A DNA stretch of 50,651 bases from the NCBI GenBank assembly GCA_020027475.1, contig JAHRAZ010000109.1, positions 1 to 50,651 of the forward strand, in the 5' to 3' direction. Positions 41,110 to 48,123 of the stretch are shown here, in pieces (within the stretch, counting starts at the first letter, position 1; each line of letters begins with the position of its first letter). This stretch comes from Microthrixaceae bacterium. Lineage in GTDB: Bacteria > Actinomycetota > Acidimicrobiia > Acidimicrobiales > Microtrichaceae. The translations under genes were made by a program, and so were the position numbers. The notes below the pieces were generated by a model. It saw only the letters and a program-made list of their open reading frames with translations, was not told the origin of the DNA and searched no databases.

Positions 41110-42681
41110 TCAAATGGTGACAGCCACGTCGTGGGTACCCTCTGCCCAGTCAAAGGCGACGGTCTGGCGGTCCGGCGCTCCCCGCACCGAGGCATCCACC
41201 GTGCGGAACTCCACATGCACGTCATCCGGTGTGCAGGTAACCAGCCCGTACCCGCGACGTTTCCAGTCGACCCAGCGAAACGCAGGTGAGAAACCCTTGG
41301 TGAGGGAGCTGAACGAGTCGGCAAGATCCGAAGAGAAACCCAGCGCAGTGGAGGAAATGGATCCACACACGAATTCCTGGGCCACAGCAGGACTGGACCA
41401 GTCCTCCATGTCGGTATGGATCGAGGCTTGCCAGAACGAGTGGATATCGCCGGTGAGGACGCCCATGTTGGTGATCGATTCGTCGTGCAGGAACGCAGTG
41501 ATCAGGTCGCGCTCGTGCGTATAGCCATCCCACTGGTCGAGGTTGAAGTAGATACCGGCGTGCTCAGGTACTGGCTGGAAGTTCGGTTCGTCGAGGTCCA
41601 CCGCCCGCAGCGGCGCCATCATCGTCTGCTGGCCCAGCAGCTTCCACGTGACACCGTCCGCCTGCGCCATACCAAGTTGCTCGAACAGCCAGGCCTTCTG
41701 GGCAGCACCAAGGAACGTCCGATCCTCATCGTGCACGATCGATGCTGGCCCGCCGTTCGTGGCCTGAAGGAGATCCTTCTCGGGATTCGGATCGCGGTAC
41801 TGGCGAGTGTCCAGCATGGAGACGTCAAGCAGGTCGCCGAACCGCAATGAGCGATAGATGCGGTCGGAATGGGTGGGCCATATCGGCTGATACTCGAAGA
41901 ACGCCTGATAGGCCGCAGCGGCGCGTACGGGATCAGCGGCCAAGGAGCCGGAATGGTGATTGTCGTGGAACTCGTGGTCGTCCCAGACAGGGGCGAATCC
42001 ATGCGCTGCATGAGCAGCCCGCAGATCTGGATCGCTGCGATACATGCGGTATTTCGCGCGATAGGTGTCGAGGTCCACCGCCTCTGCCGACGGGTCGCCC
42101 CGCACATCACCCAGCAGCACGTTGACTGAGCCCCTGGACTCATAGATGTAGTCACCCAGAAAGAGAACGCCGTCGAGAGATCGTTCGGCAATCGAGCGCC
42201 AAGCCGTGTAGAACCCGGCCGCGAAGTTCTGACAGCTTGCGACGGCCAAGCGAATCCCGGACGGGCTGGACGCGGGTGCGGGAAGTGTCTTTGTGTGACC
42301 GACCGGGGAAACCCTGGAGCCAACACGGAACCGGAACCAGTGGGAAGTTCCGGGGGCAAGACCTTCGGCGAGAACCTTCACTGTGCCATCTGTGGCGGGA
42401 TCCGACATGGCGGACCCGGAACTCACGATGTGGGCGAAACCGGGGTCGGTTGCCACTTCCCAACTCACATCGGTCCTGTCGGAAGCCGCCGGATCGAATC
42501 TGGTCCACAGAACTGCCGCATCGCAGGCATGCAGGCCGGAGGCGACCCCACAACTCCAGTCAACAGGCGCTGGGTCGAGACCGGGAATCTGTGGCACACA
42601 TGCAGCCAGACCGAGAATGCCCACTCCCCCAACACCGGCCTTCAGCAGTTGCCGCCGGTCAATTTCCCCGATGTTCACCAT
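41110..42681 (-). CDS. PhoD-like alkaline phosphatase, secreted
   Basis: A 523-residue phosphodiesterase/alkaline phosphatase. The N-terminus has a twin-arginine-type signal with lipobox, RRQLLKAGVGGVGILGLAAC, so Tat export and lipid anchoring are likely. The catalytic core has WSCGVASGLH, VLWTRFDP, FLGDYIYES, WDDHEFHDNHH, LLGQQTMM and LTGDIHSFW, giving the Asp/His/Asn metal ligands of PhoD. It would release phosphate outside the membrane. The start is uncertain: GTG-AAC is repeated every 18 bases (42678, 42696, 42714), in frame, so three starts are possible. ATG 42681 directly abuts GGAGG. It is divergent from the ammonium transporter. Confidence 0.9.
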   Translation of the reverse strand: MVNIGEIDRRQLLKAGVGGVGILGLAACVPQIPGLDPAPVDWSCGVASGLHACDAAVLWTRFDPAASDRTDVSWEVATDPGFAHIVSSGSAMSDPATDGTVKVLAEGLAPGTSHWFRFRVGSRVSPVGHTKTLPAPASSPSGIRLAVASCQNFAAGFYTAWRSIAERSLDGVLFLGDYIYESRGSVNVLLGDVRGDPSAEAVDLDTYRAKYRMYRSDPDLRAAHAAHGFAPVWDDHEFHDNHHSGSLAADPVRAAAAYQAFFEYQPIWPTHSDRIYRSLRFGDLLDVSMLDTRQYRDPNPEKDLLQATNGGPASIVHDEDRTFLGAAQKAWLFEQLGMAQADGVTWKLLGQQTMMAPLRAVDLDEPNFQPVPEHAGIYFNLDQWDGYTHERDLITAFLHDESITNMGVLTGDIHSFWQASIHTDMEDWSSPAVAQEFVCGSISSTALGFSSDLADSFSSLTKGFSPAFRWVDWKRRGYGLVTCTPDDVHVEFRTVDASVRGAPDRQTVAFDWAEGTHDVAVTI

Positions 42682-42741
42682 TCCTCCGTTGTTCACAATC
42701 GCCCAAGTGTTCACCACTGTCCGCGGCGTGCACCACTGTCC
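42673..42741. repeat. Degenerate 18-bp repeats in the PhoD leader
   Basis: GTTCAC (GTGAAC on the minus strand) occurs at 42673, 42691 and 42709, exactly 18 bases apart, with a related GTGCAC at 42728. CACCACTGTCC is also repeated at 42712 and 42731 (period 19). The minus strand translates in frame as VNTWAI, VNNGGM, VNIGEI. Confidence 0.75.
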
Positions 42742-42984
42742 CCCCGAAGTCGGATGACCTGCACCCGACTCAGCGAAGACTACGCGACAACCAGCGGCGC
42801 CACCCAGCCTCCCAAGCCTCACCGATACCACACATCATTTTGAGTATCGAAGTAGTGCACTCACGCCTTCCACGCGTCACAAATCGTTCACATGAGAGGA
42901 ACAGTTGGGCAATGCGGCCTCGCCAACCTGTCTCCATCGCAACGAGGCGATATCCGTTCTGTTCAACTAACGAGGAGATACTCC
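42742..42984. other. Divergent upstream region of the PhoD-like and ammonium transporter genes
   Basis: About 300 bases (42682-42984) separate the two starts. The left part holds the 18/19-bp leader repeats; the rest has no convincing open frame. A good GAGGAG at 42972-42977 serves the transporter. I could not assign a GlnR or PhoP site by eye. Confidence 0.5.
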
Positions 42985-44298
42985 ATGCTGGCGCAAGAAG
43001 TCGTCAACGAGGCCATAGAAGCTGCATCTGCAGTCAACAAGGCATTACTCGACAACACATTCGTTTTCGTGGCGGCCGTTCTGGTGGTCTTCATGCAAGC
43101 CGGTTTCGCATTGGTCGAAGCCGGACTCACTCGAGGCAAGAATGTCTCGAACATCATGATGAAGAACCTGATGGACTTCTCCGGAGGTGCCCTGGTCTTC
43201 TTCCTGATCGGATTCGGTCTCGCCTACGGCGGCGAGGGGAACAGTCTCATCGGTTGGGGCAACTTCGCTCTCTCCGACGGCATGGGTTGGGATGCAGCAT
43301 CAGGTGGTCTGTCACCGGGTGTTGACTTCTTCTTCCAGCTCGCGTTCGCAGCAGCGGCCGCCACAATCGTGTCGGGGGCCATGGCTGAGCGCACGAAGTT
43401 CAAGTCCTACTTCCTCTACTCACTCGTGATCACAGGCATCATCTACCCCATAGTTGTCCACTGGACCTGGGGTGGCGGCTGGATCGCAGAATGGGGCGAC
43501 GGACTCTTCACCGACTTCGCCGGCTCGTCCATCGTCCACATGACGGGTGGCATCGCAGCATTTGCGGGTGCAATGGTTCTCGGACCACGCATTGGCAAGT
43601 ACGGCCCCGATGGCAAGCCACGGGCGATCCTCGGACACAACATTCCGTTCGCCGTGCTCGGAGCGATCATCCTCCTCGTTGGCTGGTTCGGATTCAATCC
43701 TGGTTCGCAGCTTGCAGCTGACTTTCCCGAGGTTGGCAACATCGCGGTGACCACCACATTGTCAGCAGTCTCCGGAGCTCTGGCGGCCATGGCAACCATC
43801 TGGCTCAAAAGCGGCAAGCCCGATGTGGCAATGACCGTCAACGGCCTTCTGGCCGGCTTGGTGGGAATCACCGCCGGCACCGCCGCCGTGGGCAACTGGG
43901 GCGCAATTGCCATCGGTGCCATCTCCGGTGTGGTCGTGGTCTTCTCCGTGCTGTTCATCGACAGGATCAAGGTCGACGATCCAGTCGGCGCTTCCTCGGT
44001 GCACGGTGTGTGTGGTGCTCTGGGAACGCTCCTGGTTGGAGTGTTCGCGGTCGACGGCGGCCTGCTGGCCGGTGACGGGCTGAACCTGTTCGTCAATCAG
44101 CTCGTGGGTGTTGTCGGAATTGCAGCATTCGTCGGAGTCGCCTCCTTTGCCCTCTTCTACGCCATCAAGGCCACCGTTGGTCTCCGTGTGACTCCGCAAG
44201 AGGAGATCGAAGGTCTCGACATCTTCGAACACGGTGCCCCGGGTTACTCCGAGGACACCGCCCACATCGATGGTGTTGTCACTGCCGGCAGTGCCTGA
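42985..44298 (+). CDS. amt: Ammonium transporter (Amt/MEP/Rh family)
   Basis: A 437-residue channel-like transporter with about 11 membrane helices. FMQAGFALVEAGLTRGKN opens the first helix pair. VHMTGGIAAFAGAM carries the first pore His and SSVHGVCGALGTLLVG the second. WTWGGGWI and GFNPGS are further family landmarks. It moves ammonium, or ammonia plus a proton, across the inner membrane. The frame is open to 42892, but ATG 42985 has GAGGAG seven bases upstream and a sensible N-terminus. No GlnB/GlnK gene follows, unlike many amt loci. Two hairpins after the stop probably end transcription. Confidence 0.95.
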   Translation: MLAQEVVNEAIEAASAVNKALLDNTFVFVAAVLVVFMQAGFALVEAGLTRGKNVSNIMMKNLMDFSGGALVFFLIGFGLAYGGEGNSLIGWGNFALSDGMGWDAASGGLSPGVDFFFQLAFAAAAATIVSGAMAERTKFKSYFLYSLVITGIIYPIVVHWTWGGGWIAEWGDGLFTDFAGSSIVHMTGGIAAFAGAMVLGPRIGKYGPDGKPRAILGHNIPFAVLGAIILLVGWFGFNPGSQLAADFPEVGNIAVTTTLSAVSGALAAMATIWLKSGKPDVAMTVNGLLAGLVGITAGTAAVGNWGAIAIGAISGVVVVFSVLFIDRIKVDDPVGASSVHGVCGALGTLLVGVFAVDGGLLAGDGLNLFVNQLVGVVGIAAFVGVASFALFYAIKATVGLRVTPQEEIEGLDIFEHGAPGYSEDTAHIDGVVTAGSA

Positions 44299-44326
44299 GC
44301 CGGCTGCACAGGATCACCGGATCGCC

Positions 44327-44343
44327 CTGCCTCACGGAGGCAG
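44327..44343 (+). terminator. Hairpin 1 after amt
   Basis: CTGCCTC, three bases, GAGGCAG: perfect 7-bp arms, 29 bases after the amt stop. No T-run follows directly. Confidence 0.5.
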
Positions 44344-44380
44344 CAAGATCTGAGATCGCTCCCCGCAAGGAGAGCAGAAC

Positions 44381-44415
44381 GGGATACGCCGGGTCGCACA
44401 GCGGCCCGGCGTCCC
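44381..44415 (+). terminator. Hairpin 2 after amt, likely terminator
   Basis: CGCCGGG (44387-44393) pairs with CCCGGCG (44405-44411), and the outer GGG/CCC extends the stem. GCCGTTTT follows, a short T-run. Together with hairpin 1 it separates amt from egtB. Confidence 0.65.
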
Positions 44416-44460
44416 GCCGTTTTGCCCGACAATGCACCAAATCGCGGCCTATCCTCTGAA

Positions 44461-44486
44461 GAATGCGGGAGTATGGCCCCGCATTC
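44461..44486 (+). promoter_or_regulatory. Inverted repeat upstream of egtB
   Basis: GAATGCGGG, eight bases, CCCGCATTC: perfect 9-bp arms. It lies about 50 bases upstream of the chosen egtB start and could be an operator or an mRNA hairpin. It argues against the earlier possible starts at 44422 and 44473. Confidence 0.5.
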
Positions 44487-44535
44487 CAGCCTGAGTGGAA
44501 TTACTCAATCGGCTTCGGGGTTTCACCCGCGGTCT

Positions 44536-45885
44536 ATGCCCGAGGAAGCCAGAGCACGCGTGACAACAACCACCGCCAGATCGCATTCGGATACCCGTAC
44601 GCGAGTTGGCGCGCCACAAGCCGACGCTTCCGGATTTCGGGCGGTCAGGGGGCTGACAGAAACCCTCGCCGCCCCGTTGAGCGCAGAGGATCAGGTCGTC
44701 CAGCCGATGACCGACGCAAGCCCGACCAAGTGGCATCTGGGTCACACGACGTGGCTGTTCGAGGAATTCATTCTGCGCCCTCAGCCCACCAGATACGAAA
44801 CACCGAATCCCGCCTACCGGTTCCTGTTCAACAGCTACTACGAAGCTGTCGGCGACAGGCAACCACGACCGGAGAGGGGAATGCTGACCCGCCCCAGCCA
44901 GGGCGAGGTGGCCGAGTTCCGCTCGATCGTCGACGAGGCAATGGTCGGCTTGCTCTCGAGCGGACGAGTTTCCGCCGACACGATCTGTTTGCTGGAACTC
45001 GGACTCCATCACGAGCAGCAGCATCAGGAACTCATGCTCATGGACGCGAAGAACCTCCTGAGTCGCAACGTCCTGCGCCCTGCATACCAAACCCATGATC
45101 CGGAGCGGTCCCCTGATCCAGCACACTCGACGTCTTCGTCTCGGGACGTGGCCGCAACACAGGTCGGCTGGATTCCGCACAACGGGGGGAAATCCGAGAT
45201 CGGGCACACCGCACAAGGATTCTGCTACGACAACGAGTCTCCTGCCCACCCGGTGTGGAACGAACCATTCGAATTGGCAGACCGACTCGTCACCAACGAC
45301 GACTGGCTGGAGTTCATTTCCGACGGCGGTTACGAACGCCCGGAACTCTGGCTGAGTGATGGCTGGAACCTGATCAACGAACAGGGCTGGCGCTCACCCC
45401 TGTATTGGACCGATGACGACGGCATTCAGGGGATCTTCACCCTGGAAGGCCATCGCGGGATCAATCCGCACGAACCCGTCGTTCACGTTTCCTACCATGA
45501 GGCCGACGCCTTCGCCCGGTGGAAAGGTGCCCGCCTGCCCACCGAATCCGAATGGGAGTTGGTGGCAAGGTCGAGGTGGTCACCTCCGGCGCGAGGTGCC
45601 GAGCCCAACCTTCACCCGAGCGCGGCCGGCGCGATCGGATCAGATCCGGAACAGTTCTGCGGCGAGGTCTGGCAATGGACTTCCAGTGCCTATCTCCCAT
45701 ATCCCGGGTTTGTGGCTGCACCCGGGGCGGTGGGCGAATACAACGGCAAGTTCATGGTGAACCAGCATGTAATGCGCGGCGGAGCCTGCGTGACCCCGCC
45801 CGGGCACGAGCGAGTCACCTACAGGAACTTCTTCCCGCCCGCAGCCCGATGGCAATTCGGCGGCTTGAGGCTGGCACGGGGATAA
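44536..45885 (+). CDS. egtB: Ergothioneine biosynthesis sulfoxide synthase EgtB
   Basis: About 449 residues (family usual about 420-440). It joins hercynine to gamma-glutamylcysteine or cysteine using O2 and non-heme iron. An N-terminal DinB-like domain carries the iron ligands: His in KWHLGHTTWLFEE and the HHEQQHQELMLMD pair. The C-terminal FGE-sulfatase domain has PVVHVSYHEADAFARWKGARLPTESEWE, FCGEVWQWTSSAYLPYPGF and the MRGGACVTPPGHERVTYRNFFPPAARWQFGGLRLAR ending. ATG 44536 is chosen because a hairpin lies just upstream; GTG 44560 has a GAGGAAG and is also possible. egtD follows after four bases. No egtA, egtC or egtE is in this window. Confidence 0.93.
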   Translation: MPEEARARVTTTTARSHSDTRTRVGAPQADASGFRAVRGLTETLAAPLSAEDQVVQPMTDASPTKWHLGHTTWLFEEFILRPQPTRYETPNPAYRFLFNSYYEAVGDRQPRPERGMLTRPSQGEVAEFRSIVDEAMVGLLSSGRVSADTICLLELGLHHEQQHQELMLMDAKNLLSRNVLRPAYQTHDPERSPDPAHSTSSSRDVAATQVGWIPHNGGKSEIGHTAQGFCYDNESPAHPVWNEPFELADRLVTNDDWLEFISDGGYERPELWLSDGWNLINEQGWRSPLYWTDDDGIQGIFTLEGHRGINPHEPVVHVSYHEADAFARWKGARLPTESEWELVARSRWSPPARGAEPNLHPSAAGAIGSDPEQFCGEVWQWTSSAYLPYPGFVAAPGAVGEYNGKFMVNQHVMRGGACVTPPGHERVTYRNFFPPAARWQFGGLRLARG

Positions 45886-45889
45886 GGCC

Positions 45890-46909
45890 GTGAGCGCGAT
45901 CGATTCGAATTCACAGAACCAGCGCGTCACCATCGACGTTCAACTGGAAAGAACACGGTGGTCCGATCACCTCGCCGAAGAGACCAAGGCCGGTCTCAGC
46001 GACGAACCTCCGTGGATTCCCCCAGTCTGGTTCTATGACGAGATCGGTTCGGACCTCTTCGACCAGATCACGCGCCTTCCCGAGTACTACCCCACGAGTG
46101 CCGAGCGGCAGATTCTGGGAGACCATGCCTGCGAGATCGCCCGGATCACCGGGGCCGAGCATCTGATAGAGCTGGGCTCCGGAACATCAGAGAAGACATC
46201 CCTGCTGCTCGATGCTCTCGGAGAGAATGGGCTTCGGCGGTTCATACCTTTCGACTGCTCCGAAGAGATTCTGCGTTCTGCCTCCGGTTCGATAGCCGCG
46301 GAACGACCGGAGATCGAGGTACACGCCGTGGTTGGCGACTTCCACGAACACCTCGATGCACTACCCATGGAGGGCATGACCCTGTTGGCTTTCCTCGGCT
46401 CCACGATCGGCAACTTCGAACCCGACCAGCGCAAGAGGTTCCTGGCCGAGGTGGGAACCGTTCTCGGCTCCCATGACTGGCTGCTGCTGGGTACGGACCT
46501 GGTGAAATCACAGGATCGCCTCACCGCCGCCTATGACGATGCCCAGGGAGTCACGGCCCGATTCAACCTGAACTCTCTCGACGTGATGAACGCCGAACTC
46601 GGCGCCGATTTCGAGCGAGACGGCTTCGACCACATGGCTGTGTGGAACCAGTCGGAGTCCCGCGTCGAGATGCACTTGGTCGCCCTACGAGATCACCGCG
46701 TCACCCTCGGCGCACTCGATGGACTGACCTTGGAATTGGCCGGCGGGGAACACATTCGTACCGAGATCAGCACCAAGTTCACCCGCGAACAGGTCACCAC
46801 GGAGTTGAATGGCGCGGGACTCGAGGTGGTGAGGAGCTTCACTGATGACAACGAGGACTTCCTCGTCTCGCTGGCTCGACCTGCTCAGAACCGGATCACA
46901 CAGCGCTGA
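45890..46909 (+). CDS. egtD: L-histidine N-alpha-methyltransferase EgtD
   Basis: A 339-residue SAM-dependent enzyme that trimethylates histidine to hercynine, the first step of ergothioneine synthesis. PPVWFYDEIGSDLFDQITRLPEYYPTSAER, the SAM motif LIELGSGTSEKTSLLLDAL and LLAFLGSTIGNFEPDQR are diagnostic. The C-terminal region has Glu/Ser positions typical of the substrate site. GTG 45890 starts four bases after the egtB stop, so the two genes are coupled. The stop lies in a 15-bp tandem duplication with a second in-frame TGA 15 bases on. Confidence 0.95.
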   Translation: MSAIDSNSQNQRVTIDVQLERTRWSDHLAEETKAGLSDEPPWIPPVWFYDEIGSDLFDQITRLPEYYPTSAERQILGDHACEIARITGAEHLIELGSGTSEKTSLLLDALGENGLRRFIPFDCSEEILRSASGSIAAERPEIEVHAVVGDFHEHLDALPMEGMTLLAFLGSTIGNFEPDQRKRFLAEVGTVLGSHDWLLLGTDLVKSQDRLTAAYDDAQGVTARFNLNSLDVMNAELGADFERDGFDHMAVWNQSESRVEMHLVALRDHRVTLGALDGLTLELAGGEHIRTEISTKFTREQVTTELNGAGLEVVRSFTDDNEDFLVSLARPAQNRITQR

Positions 46910-46924
46910 ATCATCCAGCGCTGA
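46901..46924. repeat. 15-bp tandem duplication at the egtD stop
   Basis: CAGCGCTGA occurs at 46901-46909 and 46916-46924. The TGA in the first copy is the egtD stop; the second TGA is in frame. Confidence 0.75.
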
Positions 46925-46942
46925 CTCGAAGTTCTTCGCCGG

Positions 46943-47767
46943 TCAGGTATTGCTGCCCGTGATGGCGAGCGGCGACACCACTATCCACCCATTGGTGAAG
47001 CCGACGGCGTCGTTGACGGGATCTGCGGCGCCGGCACAATCAACGTCGTTGAGATCGATGTCGGACTCGGCAACCCAGGGAACATCAACGGTGCCCTGAA
47101 CCTGACCATCGCTACAGGTCGGGATGTTGATGCTCGCGACTTCGGACACACTCGTTGAACCGGCGCGGACACTCTCCTCGTTCTCATCCAACCAGGTCAT
47201 CACAGCATCCGTGCCGGTCTCGAAGTCCGGTGGATTGCCGAATCCCTGACTGGCTGCGAGTGCGGGAACGCCGGATTGGGCAGCCTGACGAGCAGCGCCG
47301 ACCGTTCCCGAAATATTCGCCAACTGTGCGATGTTCTGGCCGTCGTTTATCCCGGAAATCACCAGGTCGGGATCGATTCCACCTTCTCCGAGGGCCCAGA
47401 TCACAGCATCCGCGGGAAACCCGTCCACCGCGGTGGCTTCATGACCAGACGCAGTGGTCGCCGGTGTGCCCACCAGTTCACCACCAGTGGTCTTCTGTCC
47501 TGAGCCAGACTGATTCTCCGCCGGTGCGACGACGACGACTTCAACGCCGTCACGCTCGGCAAGTGCCTCGACAATGGAATCAATCCCCTCAGCGTCCACG
47601 CCATCGTCATTGGTGACGAGGATGGTGATGTCGTCCATATCTTCGCTTGTTTCGGTTTCGGATGGCTCAGTCGTGCTGGAAGAACCGGAGTCCGAATCGG
47701 AGGAACAAGCTGCGCCGACGAGTGCAAGGGCCAATGCGAGGATGACTGCAATTCTCTTGAATTTCAC
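46943..47767 (-). CDS. Secreted SurE-like lipoprotein (5'-nucleotidase family)
   Basis: A 274-residue protein. The N-terminus is a lipoprotein signal (FKRIAVILALALALVGAAC) with Cys at about 21, then a Ser/Thr/Glu-rich linker to about 46. The SurE-type nucleotidase fold follows: ITILVTNDDGVDAEGIDSI with the metal-binding DD, VVVVAPAENQSGSG, and LVISGINDGQNIAQLANISGTVGAARQAA. SurE enzymes dephosphorylate nucleotides, usually in the cytoplasm; an anchored extracellular form could recover phosphate or nucleosides. GTG 47767 is chosen. It is convergent with egtD and divergent from the helicase. Confidence 0.88.
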   Translation of the reverse strand: MKFKRIAVILALALALVGAACSSDSDSGSSSTTEPSETETSEDMDDITILVTNDDGVDAEGIDSIVEALAERDGVEVVVVAPAENQSGSGQKTTGGELVGTPATTASGHEATAVDGFPADAVIWALGEGGIDPDLVISGINDGQNIAQLANISGTVGAARQAAQSGVPALAASQGFGNPPDFETGTDAVMTWLDENEESVRAGSTSVSEVASINIPTCSDGQVQGTVDVPWVAESDIDLNDVDCAGAADPVNDAVGFTNGWIVVSPLAITGSNT

Positions 47768-48123
47768 GTTGGTCAACCTACCGCCATCGGCGGCAGTGCG
47801 CGGGTCAAGATGAATCGGCCCCCGCACTTGCATCGGCACGATTCGCGCCGATGCGAGCAGCACAAATGGTCACTCACGGATCCGCCCGGCTTACACCTGG
47901 TCCCCATTGCTGCTACCCTTTGCATATCCACCGCTAACCGCGGTGTCGTTGGCGGAAGTGCCAACGGGCCGAATATTGACTGTGTTCACGATCGGCCACG
48001 CTCCCTCCACCAGAAGTTGGGCCGCTGCAATCAGCAGCGCGAGGAGCTCCGACCGGGTCACGGTTGTCATGTCCAGCGGACGTGGGAAACGCCGGAACCC
48101 ACGATCATCCAAGGATTAATTCA
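47768..48123. other. Intergenic region with no well-supported gene
   Basis: A 356-base gap. The left third is leader of the SurE-like gene. A short minus-strand frame (47891-48070) is the only candidate gene. CCAAGGATTAATTCA just before 48124 supplies the helicase ribosome binding site. Long 5' leaders are common for DEAD-box RNA helicase genes, but no structured element could be identified by eye. Confidence 0.5.
47891..48070 (-). CDS. Possible small protein of 59 residues
   Basis: It opens with MTTVTRSELLALLIAAAQLL, a plausible amphipathic or membrane-edge helix, then VEGAWPIVNTVNIRPVG and a polar tail. No good ribosome binding site is visible, and I do not recognise it. It may be a chance open frame in the helicase leader. 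Confidence 0.25.
   Translation of the reverse strand: MTTVTRSELLALLIAAAQLLVEGAWPIVNTVNIRPVGTSANDTAVSGGYAKGSSNGDQV

Noticed and set aside
41416-42125. Antisense open frames within the PhoD-like gene.
   Set aside because: No family features, and codon pattern explained by the PhoD-like gene on the opposite strand.
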